A stretch of DNA of 52,171 bases from JAWXUD01 sp044432945 (GTDB lineage: Bacteria; Cyanobacteriota; Vampirovibrionia; Gastranaerophilales; Gastranaerophilaceae). Made by a program: the position numbers and the translations under genes. Each line of letters begins with the position of its first letter. Positions within the stretch are counted from its first letter, which is position 1. Where the stretch lies: positions 1-52,171 of the forward strand of contig JAWXUD010000012.1 in assembly GCA_044432945.1 (NCBI GenBank), read 5' to 3'. Under the pieces are notes generated by a model. It saw only the letters and a list, made by a program, of their open reading frames with translations, did not search any database and was not told where the DNA came from. This document shows, one piece after another, positions 24,058-32,481 of the stretch.

Positions 24058-24186
24058 ATGAAAAAACTTTACAAAAAAATTACGTCCACATTAAACCCTA
24101 CCACTCCGAATTTGCAGATTTTCGACTGTGACGAAAAACCTTTGCTAAATCGAATTCAGGGTGGCAGTCGTATTCCCCTCCAATGA
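24058..24186 (+). CDS. 42-residue frame matching a pilin leader; truncated duplicate
   Basis: The ATG has GGAG at good spacing. The peptide contains PNLQIFDCDEKPLLNRIQGG and then SRIPLQ before a TGA at 24184. The pilin at 24414 starts with the closely related PNLRIFDCDENPLLNRVQGG, but there the frame continues into the pilin. Here no pilin body follows: after the downstream repeat copy the ATG leads only to six codons. It is best read as a decayed duplicate of a pilin 5' end that may still be translated. Confidence 0.5.
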   Translation: MKKLYKKITSTLNPTTPNLQIFDCDEKPLLNRIQGGSRIPLQ

Positions 24187-24287
24187 AACGCAAGTGAACA
24201 GAGGCAGAAAGCGGACCCGTCTATTCAAGCGGGAGTAATTCCCCTCCACTGGAGGGGTGGCAACGAAGTTGACGGGGTGGTTTCAAT
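24172..24287 (+). repeat. Second copy of the composite dispersed repeat
   Basis: Positions 24172-24237 match 19787-19851 (shared AGGCAGAAAGCG and GAGTAATTCCCC words), and 24238-24287 match the palindromic part, ending in GGGGTGGTTTCAATG. Here it is not in frame with a pilin body. Confidence 0.8.
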
Positions 24288-24307
24288 GTGTGAGGGGATA
24301 AAATAGT

Positions 24308-24348
24308 AACCACCCCGCCTTACAGGCACCCCTCCACGGGAGGGGAAT
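24308..24348 (-). repeat. Inverted copy of the palindromic repeat
   Basis: This reads AACCACCCCGCC to GGAGGGGAAT, the reverse complement of the 19852-19898 type. It lies 20 bases from the plus-oriented copy, so the two face each other and could form a large cruciform or stem. Confidence 0.75.
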
Positions 24349-24413
24349 TTAGAGCGTGGTAATCCAGAAAAGTATTAAATCTAGAAATTATTAATTCATG
24401 AAAGGAGAATTAT

Positions 24414-25667
24414 ATGTTTAAAATTAAAAAAGAGTTTACACCAAGCAACGTCATTCCGAATTTGCGGATTTTTGACTGTGACGAAAACCCTTTATTAAAT
24501 CGAGTTCAAGGTGGCAGTCGCATTCCCCTCCGCTGGAGGGGTGACCGTGAGGTCGGGGTGGTTTCAATGACGAAGCGTTCTGCGTTTACTCTCGCAGAAG
24601 TCTTAATCACCCTAGGCATAATCGGTGTTGTTTCAGCGATGACGATACCGAATTTAGTTAGCAATTATCAATATAAAGCGTTGGACACTAAAAAAACGTT
24701 GTTTCAAGAGCGACTTTATGAAGCGATGAATCAAATGAGATTTCATGAAAAACTTACTGGATATTCAGACGCTGAGGATTTTGTCGCAGAATTAGGAAAA
24801 TATTTAAAAATCAATGAAACTTGTGATTTGACCGATATGACAGATTGCTTCCCTGATGTTGCGATAAGCTCGTGTGATGAGAAAGTCTATGTTGATGACT
24901 TAGTTACTGGTGAGGATTTTGCAGCAGACGTTCTAAACAGGGATTTTACAAGTGATAATGTTGGAATAGTTTTAGCAGATGGAACAAAAGCAATTATTAA
25001 TTATGACCTAGATTGCGAGTGGCTAGACCCTTATGAGAGTGGACTGAACAGAACAGAAGCTACTCAATGCATTGCGATAATAGCTGATGTGAATGGGAAT
25101 TCTGGTAAAAACATGGTTGGTAGTGATATTGTTGCACTGAATTCATCATTAGGGATTAATATTGAAGGTTTAGATGCTTGTTGGGACACTTCTGACACAC
25201 CATATTCTGCTGAAGACACATGTGATGGATATAATAGTTGGGATACGTCATTTACAACAACAGTTCAAGAAAGTTGGGCATATGATGGCACACCAGATTG
25301 TACAAAAAACTATTGGGCGGGTGCTTTGAAAGCATGTAGCGATGCAGGAAAATCTTTGCCTACATTATCAGAACTTGCTTATTTGACACAATATTTGTAT
25401 GATTTAGATTATGTTCCAGCTGAAACTGGTACTGTTTCTAGTATAGTGTTTAATGAAACCAAAGGTGCTGAGTTATCGATGACATTTTCATATAGTGGTG
25501 TAGGTAACTGGAGATATTGGTCAGATACATCAACAAGTAATTTGACAGCGTACCATAAATCGTTTAGAGCAGATAACGTATATGTTGATGGTACTTCTGG
25601 TGGCGAGACATATAATACCGACAACCTAAAATCATATTCAGCTGTCAATGCTCGTTGCGTGAGATAA
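24414..25667 (+). CDS. Type IV pilin-like protein (paralog 2)
   Basis: Encodes 417 residues from an ATG with AAAGGAGAA upstream. The prepilin signature RSA-FTLAEVLITLGIIGVVSAMT starts at F58. An internal ATG at 24567 (M52, giving the short leader MTKRSA) sits just after GGGGTGG, supplied by the dispersed repeat, so two starts are possible. The body shares long blocks with paralog 1 (EAMNQMRFHEKLTGY). The C-terminus, YWAGALKACSDAGKSLPTLSEL to YSAVNARCVR, resembles the C-type-lectin-like DUF1566/Lcl fold. It is likely a surface minor pilin or adhesin. Confidence 0.87.
   Translation: MFKIKKEFTPSNVIPNLRIFDCDENPLLNRVQGGSRIPLRWRGDREVGVVSMTKRSAFTLAEVLITLGIIGVVSAMTIPNLVSNYQYKALDTKKTLFQERLYEAMNQMRFHEKLTGYSDAEDFVAELGKYLKINETCDLTDMTDCFPDVAISSCDEKVYVDDLVTGEDFAADVLNRDFTSDNVGIVLADGTKAIINYDLDCEWLDPYESGLNRTEATQCIAIIADVNGNSGKNMVGSDIVALNSSLGINIEGLDACWDTSDTPYSAEDTCDGYNSWDTSFTTTVQESWAYDGTPDCTKNYWAGALKACSDAGKSLPTLSELAYLTQYLYDLDYVPAETGTVSSIVFNETKGAELSMTFSYSGVGNWRYWSDTSTSNLTAYHKSFRADNVYVDGTSGGETYNTDNLKSYSAVNARCVR
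24522..24568 (+). repeat. Palindromic repeat in the pilin 2 leader
   Basis: ATTCCCCTCCGCTGGAGGGG followed by TGACCGTGAGGTCGGGGTGG and TTTCAAT. It differs from the pilin 1 copy by only one or two bases. It encodes IPLRWRGDREVGVVS and places a purine-rich GGGGTGG before an in-frame ATG. Confidence 0.8.
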
Positions 25668-25687
25668 AACAAATTAACAAAATAAAC

Positions 25688-25726
25688 AAAAGCCTCTTTT
25701 TATTAATATATTTAAGAGGCTTTTTC
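25688..25726 (+). terminator. Intrinsic terminator after pilin 2
   Basis: AAAAGCCTCTT (25688-25698) pairs with AAGAGGCTTTT (25714-25724) around a 15-base AT-rich loop that can close further. A T-run follows. Confidence 0.8.
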
Positions 25727-25817
25727 ATATAAATGTTTTAGAACAATTGTTATTGTTTTTTATGATATAATTTTTCTATAAATAATCAATTACCAAATAA
25801 GACATAGAGGTGTAGAG

Positions 25818-26855
25818 ATGTTAAAGAAATTATTTTGTACTATTTTATTTGTAATACTTTGTCAAAGCACTGCTTTCGCTGATGTTAAAACATATTATAA
25901 TTTATATACTATCCTAAATTCTAAAGATAGTGATATTGAAACTTTGATAATGAACACTTTGAAAAGCGAAAATGATTTTGAGATTTTTCAAGATGAAACA
26001 GATAGAATTTATTATTATCAACGACCAAAAGAAGATGAAGATGAATTTGATACATATTACATCAGATATTATCAAGACTTTGACAACACTAATATATTTG
26101 TAGGTTCATCATCAAGAAAAGCCAAAAACTCTAACGATGTTGAAACAATTTTAATTAAAACTAAAACAGCTTATGAAGAATTAAAAGATAAACAAATTAA
26201 AGAAGAATATCAATTTGATTTTATTCGATACGCTCGAGAAAAAAAATTACCGAGCCTAAAAGTAGTTCCTAAAAAAACTCAATGGTTTGAAGATACTGTC
26301 GATAAAATTGATGCAAAACTTATTAAAGACAACAAAGATGTGCCACAAGTCGCTTATAAAAATAATACAGACGAAATCGAATTAAGAAAATTATCAACAG
26401 AAGAATACCATAACGAAGAATTTCAAATCACCAAAAACAAATATAAATTAAAAGAAAAAACTTACAAATTCGCACACGCTTACGAATACACTCTAAAAAA
26501 CAATACTGATGACGATTTAATAATAAACAAAGTTGATTCTAATACAGTAATCAACATAAAAGATGTGACCAAAAGCACATACATCGACCTTGACAGAATT
26601 GATGCTATAGCCTACACTGGTTCATTCTTAGCTCCATTCACACTCGGACTTTCAATGCTTGCATGCATACCTGACTGGGTTCGCACAGCAACCATTCAAA
26701 CAGAATCTATAAAATTCACCTATGAATTTCCACAAGATTACACAATCCCTGCAGGTGAAAGCATTAATATATTAGTGTTAAGAGATAGAGAAAATCCTGA
26801 TTTATTAAGATTTGACCTATCAACTAGCACACAAAACTATTACTTTGAATTCTAA
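25818..26855 (+). CDS. Secreted protein of unknown function
   Basis: Encodes 345 residues. An N-terminal signal peptide (LKKLFCTILFVILCQSTAFA, residues 2-21) has a probable cleavage after AFA. The mature part is lysine- and acid-rich with many tyrosines. A hydrophobic stretch near residues 265-285 (AYTGSFLAPFTLGLSML) may be a membrane hairpin or a core strand. GAGGTGTAGAG lies before the ATG. It is not recognised as a family. It is monocistronic and convergent with recO (7-base gap). Confidence 0.7.
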   Translation: MLKKLFCTILFVILCQSTAFADVKTYYNLYTILNSKDSDIETLIMNTLKSENDFEIFQDETDRIYYYQRPKEDEDEFDTYYIRYYQDFDNTNIFVGSSSRKAKNSNDVETILIKTKTAYEELKDKQIKEEYQFDFIRYAREKKLPSLKVVPKKTQWFEDTVDKIDAKLIKDNKDVPQVAYKNNTDEIELRKLSTEEYHNEEFQITKNKYKLKEKTYKFAHAYEYTLKNNTDDDLIINKVDSNTVINIKDVTKSTYIDLDRIDAIAYTGSFLAPFTLGLSMLACIPDWVRTATIQTESIKFTYEFPQDYTIPAGESINILVLRDRENPDLLRFDLSTSTQNYYFEF

Positions 26856-26862
26856 TAAAATA

Positions 26863-27624
26863 TTACTGAATTTCTTGTAAAATCTTTGTAGATTTAAACT
26901 TTTTTGACGACTGATTATTAATATAATCTTTTACTAATTCAAAACAGACTAAGCAAACTTTTTCGTTTGCTTTTTCTTCATATTCAGATTTTACATCATA
27001 ATCAAATTGCAACATAGCCAAAAGAAAATCTCTCAATTTGTAATGCAAAACCTTAGTAGCTTGCAAAGAAACATCACACTTGTTGCACAAAACACCACCA
27101 CTCATTGATGAAAAATACATATTCTCATCATTAATCGCACAGCCACAATGCAAACAAGTTTCTAACTCGATGCCAAACCCCGAAACCTGCATCATTTTTA
27201 ATTGAAATTTTATTGTTGCGATTAGTATTTCAATCTTGTTATCAGCCCTAGAAATCCTATCCAAACCAGCATAAAGCAAATCATAAATTTCACTAGAACA
27301 AGGATCATCTTCAACACCAAAATTATTTATAACTTCTGTTAAATACATTGAATAAAATATCTTATCCATATTTTGACGAGTTTTATTAAATGTATTTAGA
27401 GCATCAGCCTGACAAATTTTATCAAGATTTTTCCCTTTATGAAGCATCAATTTATTTGCAACCAACAAATCCATTCTCGCACCCAACTTACTTTTAGGTT
27501 TTTTCACGCCCTTTGCAATCCCACGAATAAGCCCCTTATCCTTAGAATACATTACGACTATTTTATCAGCCTCACTTAAAGAATAAGATTTCAAATTAAT
27601 AGCATCGGTTACAAAATTGCTCAT
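26863..27624 (-). CDS. recO: DNA repair protein RecO
   Basis: Encodes 253 residues. The N-terminal OB-fold (TDAINLKSYSLSEADKIVVMYSKDKGLIRGIAKGVKKPKSKLG-like) and the C4 zinc site (CLHCG and CNKC, about residues 151-178) identify RecO. In the family it loads RecA onto SSB-coated DNA with RecR. The ATG overlaps the pilT stop by one base (TGATG), so the genes are coupled. This pairing seems to reflect only co-transcription. Confidence 0.92.
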   Translation of the reverse strand: MSNFVTDAINLKSYSLSEADKIVVMYSKDKGLIRGIAKGVKKPKSKLGARMDLLVANKLMLHKGKNLDKICQADALNTFNKTRQNMDKIFYSMYLTEVINNFGVEDDPCSSEIYDLLYAGLDRISRADNKIEILIATIKFQLKMMQVSGFGIELETCLHCGCAINDENMYFSSMSGGVLCNKCDVSLQATKVLHYKLRDFLLAMLQFDYDVKSEYEEKANEKVCLVCFELVKDYINNQSSKKFKSTKILQEIQ

Positions 27625-28727
27625 CAGCGTCCCAAAGAAGCCCCGTGATAAGCACCACGTATCATTTGCGATAACTCAACTTGATTGTCTGAATACTCTA
27701 AAGCGACTTCTTTTGTGATAAGCCCTTTTTTGTGTATTTTATGTAAAGATTCGTTCAAAGTAATCATATTATTAAAATTGCCTTTTTTAACTAAACTATA
27801 AATTTCTTCAAGCTCATTTTTCTCGATACAATCCATAACCGTAGGCGTCACAACCAAAATTTCACAAGCTGGCAATCGCCCCGTAGTCCCTGCAACTGGC
27901 AAAAGTTTTTGTGAAATAGTTCCACGCAAGACCGAAGCCAACTGCACACGTATAAAATCTCTATCAGCAGGCTCAAACATGTTAACAATTCTGTTTATAG
28001 TCTGAATAGCACCGTTTGTATGGATTGTTGCGAATACTAAATGTCCAGTTTCAGCAGCCTTCAACGCAGCCGAAATTGTTTCATTATCCCTAATTTCACC
28101 AATAAATATAACATCTGGATCTTGTCTTAGTGAATATTTAAGCCCTTCCATAAACGATGGAGTATCTATTAAAACTTGACGTTGCGACACTATCGATCTT
28201 TCACTTTTAAAAACATACTCGACAGGATCTTCAATTGTTATAATGTGTTTTTGTTGATTTAAGTTAATGTCATTGATCAAAGAAGCTATCGTTGTAGACT
28301 TACCAGAACCTGTTGGTCCAGTAACCAAAATCAAACCATTATTCAATTCTGAGAATTGCTTGATAGTATCTGGCAAATTTAATTCAGCAGTAGTCTTGAT
28401 ATCATAAGGTATTGTTCTTATAATTAACGCTAATTTGTCCAACTGACGGCTTAAATTCACACGAAAACGAGACACTCCAGGCAATTCATAAGAAAAATCC
28501 AAGTCATAAACTTCCTTAATATTACTTTTAAAAGATTCTGGCACTAATAACTTTGCAGCTTCCAAAAGGTCATCTCCAGTTAACAAAATACCTGCAGCCT
28601 TTAAAATCTTCCCATCTATACGCAAAGCAGGAGCTTCACCGACCTGCAAATGAAGATCAGATGCACCTTTAGAAACTGCTTGCGTCAACAATTTTTTTAT
28701 ATCAAATTTATTATTTTCATCACTCAT
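27624..28727 (-). CDS. pilT: Type IV pilus retraction ATPase PilT
   Basis: Encodes 367 residues. The N-terminal PAS-like region (KGASDLHLQVGEAPALRIDG), the Walker A GPTGSGKSTT (about residue 137), the Asp box ITIEDPVEYVF, Walker B SLRQDPDVIFIGEIRD and the His box ATIHTNGA match PilT. PilT powers pilus retraction and twitching motility. The three pilin-like genes in the window suggest the system is used, although the assembly ATPase and the secretin are not here. It is preceded by a good promoter and coupled to recO. Confidence 0.95.
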   Translation of the reverse strand: MSDENNKFDIKKLLTQAVSKGASDLHLQVGEAPALRIDGKILKAAGILLTGDDLLEAAKLLVPESFKSNIKEVYDLDFSYELPGVSRFRVNLSRQLDKLALIIRTIPYDIKTTAELNLPDTIKQFSELNNGLILVTGPTGSGKSTTIASLINDINLNQQKHIITIEDPVEYVFKSERSIVSQRQVLIDTPSFMEGLKYSLRQDPDVIFIGEIRDNETISAALKAAETGHLVFATIHTNGAIQTINRIVNMFEPADRDFIRVQLASVLRGTISQKLLPVAGTTGRLPACEILVVTPTVMDCIEKNELEEIYSLVKKGNFNNMITLNESLHKIHKKGLITKEVALEYSDNQVELSQMIRGAYHGASLGR

Positions 28728-28748
28728 AACTTATTCCTTTTTTTATAT

Positions 28749-28777
28749 ATTGTATCATTTTTTTTCAAATATAACAA
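28749..28777 (-). promoter_or_regulatory. Promoter for pilT-recO
   Basis: The minus strand has TTGTTA (28772-28777), a 17-base spacer and TACAAT (28749-28754). The -10 is preceded by TGA, the extended -10 form. It lies about 22 bases before the pilT ATG, with AAGGAAT as Shine-Dalgarno. Confidence 0.65.
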
Positions 28778-29012
28778 GTATTAATTTGTCAATCCCTACC
28801 AGAACAAGGGTTAGAAGAATAATCAAAATACAATGTAACATTTCATTTACAATTAAAGACTAAATAGTCAATTTTATACTTTAAAAATACTTTATATAGA
28901 AGTAAGGGAAATCGAAATTATTTAGAAAAAAAATTGGAAAAATATAATACTAATCAGTCATTCGAGTTTATGAATAGCAGATTTCAAGAAAGATTTTATA
29001 CTCTCTCTCTTA
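28778..29012. other. AT-rich region without a gene
   Basis: No plausible protein-coding frame is present. A plus-strand terminator with no upstream gene lies at its right end, so a small plus-strand RNA could be encoded here, but I cannot identify its promoter. Confidence 0.35.
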
Positions 29013-29070
29013 ATATCCTCGTGTTTATTTAATGTTGCCACATTCTGGCAACTTTTTTTTGCGTTGTTTT
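29013..29070 (+). repeat. Terminator-bearing repeat, copy 1 (right of pilT)
   Basis: The first 20 bases, ATATCCTCGTGTTTATTTAA, are identical to 34098-34117. A hairpin GTTGCCA/TGGCAAC (29034-29040 with 29046-29052) and TTTTTTTT follow, then GCGTTGTTTT. No plus-strand gene precedes it. Confidence 0.75.
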
Positions 29071-29206
29071 AGTGGGTGTTTGAGAGTTATTTGTTTTTTA
29101 TAATAATTGTAATATATCTATTTACCACAAATTCTACAACATATAGCATTATTGATATTTAGTAACATGCCCCATAATGACCCATAAACGTTTTATGCTT
29201 TTCCCT

Positions 29207-29698
29207 TTAATTAAATTTTCCTTCTTTTTCTAACCTATCATAATGTTCTTTATTTCTATATTTGAAAACTTTAGCTGGGTTCCCACCAGCAATTGCATAT
29301 TTGGGAATTTCACCATGAACAACAGAGCCACCTTGAATAATCGCCCCATCGCCAATTTTTGTCCCAGGCAAAATCATCACTCTTGAACCCAGCCAAACAC
29401 AATTTCCTATTTCAATATCCTTATAGCTGTAATCATTTGGAGAATATGGAATGTGTTCTCCATTATCATAGTTATGGTTTTGAGTGACAATTAAGCACTC
29501 AACACCTGAATGAAAATAATTCCCAATGGTAACTTTTCCATCGCCCATAATTTCCATTCCATTAAAACAAACTCTTTTACCAAGGTAAGTGTTTTTGTTT
29601 ATTTTACTCACTCCTCCAATACTTAGCCTTTCTCCACAAGCTTTTGCTCGTCTTAAGATTTTTCTTTTACAAAAATAATTTTTTAACTTATTCATCAT
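29207..29698 (-). CDS. Hexapeptide-repeat acetyltransferase
   Basis: Encodes 163 residues. Left-handed beta-helix repeats are clear (for example IGNCVWLGSRVMILPGTKIGDGAIIQGGSVV-like and IPKYAIAGGNPAKV), the signature of WbbJ/MaT-type O-acetyltransferases using acetyl-CoA. The probable catalytic histidine lies in TQNHNYDNG. It overlaps the preceding cytidylyltransferase gene by 11 bases. In this locus it would O-acetylate a surface glycan. The substrate is unknown. Confidence 0.85.
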   Translation of the reverse strand: MMNKLKNYFCKRKILRRAKACGERLSIGGVSKINKNTYLGKRVCFNGMEIMGDGKVTIGNYFHSGVECLIVTQNHNYDNGEHIPYSPNDYSYKDIEIGNCVWLGSRVMILPGTKIGDGAIIQGGSVVHGEIPKYAIAGGNPAKVFKYRNKEHYDRLEKEGKFN

Positions 29699-30113
29699 TA
29701 TTTCCTCTTAAATTAACCAAAGTTTTGTTTATCAAGGTAGAACTTGTTGTTTTGGTATAAGGGAAATATACTACTCTAACCCCAACTTTTTTAAATTTTT
29801 CTTCCATCTCTTGCCAAGATGGGTGAGAAAACCAGTCATCACCAACAAATAAAATATCAAAATGCAATTTTTCCCACATTTTAAATTTATCTAATTCTTC
29901 TTGAGGAATAGCAGCATCTACACATTTTATACTGCGGACAATCTCTATTCTTTCTTCAAATGGTATAACAGAACGCTTGTTTTTGTATTCAACTAATTTA
30001 TCAATCGTTACACCAACAATCAATTTGTCGCATAAACCTTTTGCGTTTTTTAATAAATTTAAATGTCCTATATGAAATAAATCATAAACTCCAGATGTGT
30101 ACCCTATTTGCAT
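29688..30113 (-). CDS. TagD-like cytidylyltransferase
   Basis: Encodes 141 residues. The nucleotidyltransferase HxGH motif (YDLFHIGHLNLL) near the N-terminus and the C-terminal YTKTTSST, equivalent to the RTxGISTT signature, match the glycerol-3-phosphate cytidylyltransferase family. Such enzymes make CDP-glycerol from CTP and glycerol-3-phosphate. The neighbouring CDP-glycerol glycerophosphotransferase-like gene supports that substrate, but related enzymes use other phosphopolyols, phosphocholine or phosphoethanolamine. It starts right at the end of the asparagine-synthase-like gene. Confidence 0.85.
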   Translation of the reverse strand: MQIGYTSGVYDLFHIGHLNLLKNAKGLCDKLIVGVTIDKLVEYKNKRSVIPFEERIEIVRSIKCVDAAIPQEELDKFKMWEKLHFDILFVGDDWFSHPSWQEMEEKFKKVGVRVVYFPYTKTTSSTLINKTLVNLRGNNDE

Positions 30114-31199
30114 TTATTCCCCCTTATCAAAAATATTCAAAAATAATTCTAAACAATAAACTTGCCATTTTTGATCACCCGTTAATCCGCTGACACAATT
30201 TGGCAAAAATTCTTCTCTTTTTGGTCCTTCCCAGTCTTTAAACCATTGCTCTGTGGCTCTTGGCATTGGTATTTTTTCTGGAATATCTAAATGTGGGTAT
30301 TTGAGTTTAAATAGTTCTCTTAATAGATACTTGCTTTCTCCGCTTCTTACTTTATCTAAATCTAGAGGCTCTGCCATTTTCAAATATGTATACGGAGCAA
30401 TATAATCAATATTACCAAATTCAAATGCATGCAAATAAGAAGTTAATGATTCTTTAGCGTATTCATCTTTTATATATTCTTGTGTATTAAAAAAATCACC
30501 ATTACAATATTTTTTATAGATATCAATCATAGAAACAGGATTTTTTAAAACCTTTTCAGGTTTTGTATAAACAAAATTTTCCATAAATTCGAATAATGTC
30601 CAATCTTTAGAGAGTAATTTACTAAATCCCCCAAAAGTTGAATCAGCACTATCTCCAACAACTAAATACTCAATACCATCAGCTTTTGCTTGTAATATTG
30701 CCTTGTGTAATAAAATTTCTATTGAATGCACAGGAACATTAGCGTCTTTAATAATTTCTGGAGTATATTTTTCAAAATCTTCCCAAGAAATATCTACTAT
30801 TGAATGATCTAAATTATAATAGTCGCAATATTTTTTTGCTTGAGCTGTTTCATTAATTGCTCCATCTGCAACACAATGCATCGTATATGCTTTTGTTCCT
30901 TCAGGTAAATATGATGCTAAAATAGCAGAATCAATCCCGCCACTTAACAAAATTGCTGTTTTTCCAGCAACAAATTCCTCTTCAATTATATTTTTTATAT
31001 TAAAATCAATATCTTGAGCCGTTTTGCAAGGAATACGTTCTTCTTGCAAAATTTTACTATTTCTATGAACCTTATGATTTAGTCCTTCAAAAAATTCATA
31101 ACTTTCATCATCTATGTATCTCAACGAGAGATAATGACTCATACAATAATTTTTATCAATAATTTTATTTTGTGTTTCTTTACTTGGCACTTGTTTCAC
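30114..31199 (-). CDS. Asparagine-synthase-like ATP pyrophosphatase domain protein
   Basis: Encodes 361 residues. The PP-loop AILLSGGIDSAILASYLP (about residues 83-99) and the later GDSADSTFGGFSKLL correspond to the C-terminal synthetase domain of asparagine synthase. The N-terminal glutaminase domain, with its Cys-2 nucleophile, is missing. It therefore probably adenylates a carboxylate and accepts ammonia from elsewhere, or has a different role in glycan modification. It overlaps the upstream gene by 4 bases and abuts the TagD-like gene, so it belongs to the locus. The exact reaction is unknown. Confidence 0.75.
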   Translation of the reverse strand: MKQVPSKETQNKIIDKNYCMSHYLSLRYIDDESYEFFEGLNHKVHRNSKILQEERIPCKTAQDIDFNIKNIIEEEFVAGKTAILLSGGIDSAILASYLPEGTKAYTMHCVADGAINETAQAKKYCDYYNLDHSIVDISWEDFEKYTPEIIKDANVPVHSIEILLHKAILQAKADGIEYLVVGDSADSTFGGFSKLLSKDWTLFEFMENFVYTKPEKVLKNPVSMIDIYKKYCNGDFFNTQEYIKDEYAKESLTSYLHAFEFGNIDYIAPYTYLKMAEPLDLDKVRSGESKYLLRELFKLKYPHLDIPEKIPMPRATEQWFKDWEGPKREEFLPNCVSGLTGDQKWQVYCLELFLNIFDKGE

Positions 31200-32481
31200 C
31201 CCAACACTTTCTCTATTTCTGCAATAATTTTTTTTGAAACTTTTGATTTGAATTGAAAAATTTCTTCAGCACTTTTTATTCTTTTTTCTTTAAGAAAATC
31301 ATTTTTATTTATAATCACTTCTTCAAAAACATCATCTAATTCTTTTTCATTATAACAACCATAAAAATCTTTGCTAATAGCTTTTCCAAAACTATTAAAT
31401 TTCATGCTATCTTTTCTTTTGAGTTGGATAATTGGTTTTTTTGTTGGTAAATATTCCGCTAAAAAAGAAACACAATCTGTAATCAGAGCATCTGAAGTTC
31501 TAAATAAGTCAAAATAATCACCTTGATCATAAATCTCTCCACATACTTGCCATTCTTTATAAAAAGAGTTTAATTCATCTTCAGTCATTATGTTATTACT
31601 CAAAATTGCATAATCAAACCTTGGGTGTGGCTTCAAAATAAAGGTGGCTTCATTTGAATATTTTTTTGCAAGTTCAAGTATTTTTTTACCAGACCAAGCA
31701 AATGTACCAAATTTTAAACTCCTTTTTTCAAAAGAATGATGGGGAGCATAGATGATTTTAATTTTTTCTTTTTCTCTCCAAATGTTTTCATTCTTAATTT
31801 CTGTAAAATACTCATCTAACCTAGGGTGACCAACAGGAGTAACATTTGTAATTTTTTTTCTAAATAATTTTGGAATTCCCATATCATGCACAGCAAAATA
31901 TTTATAAAGATGCCTGTGGAAACGCTCAATATAATTATTTTTATAAGAAAGTAATGTCAAACCATATGGAATATAAAAAGTTAGAGCAAAATTTGAAACA
32001 TTTACAGCCTGTTGAATGCTTTGCGATTCACACGGCTGTTGATAAAAAACAATATCCGGGCTGAATTTGGATAAGCAAATAAACTCCTTTTTTCTTTGTC
32101 ATAAGCTCTATGAACAGGAATATTTCTTGATTTAAAGAAATTATAATTTTCTTCTAAGTTGTTTCTTGTTTTATCTTGTTCAAAATGAACACATTCGGTC
32201 AAAGTCACCAAAACAAAAGGCTCAAAATGTTGGGCATTCTTCATTTCTTCAAAAATAGATTGGAATTGCCATTTTGAATTTTCAGTAATTAAAAAAGCTA
32301 CTCTAATTTTGTCCTTTTTCGCCCTTAATTCAGCAATTTTTTTATCATAATTTGCAGGAACTATTTTTTGTAATTTTTTAGCATTTAAAACACTTACCCT
32401 AATTTTTATTCCCAAAATCGTGTAAATTTTATGTCTTGAAGTTTTTTCAATATTAAAGATTTCATTCGATTTTTTACACAT
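31196..32481 (-). pseudogene. Frameshifted CDP-glycerol glycerophosphotransferase-like gene
   Basis: Two frames join into one protein of about 428 codons. The N-terminal part starts at the ATG 32479-32481 (MCKKSNEIFNIEKT, GGAG upstream), and its frame runs to 32002. The C-terminal part, in another frame, begins with SPDIVFYQQPCE, followed by GLTLLSYKNNYIERF, and continues to 31196. The switch is needed near 32066-32068, where one more A would restore the frame. The C-terminal part has the family's ILKPHPRFD, FDLFRTSDALITDCVSF and PTKKPII blocks. The family transfers glycerol phosphate from CDP-glycerol to teichoic-acid-like polymers. It is broken, phase-variable or a sequencing error. Confidence 0.75.
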
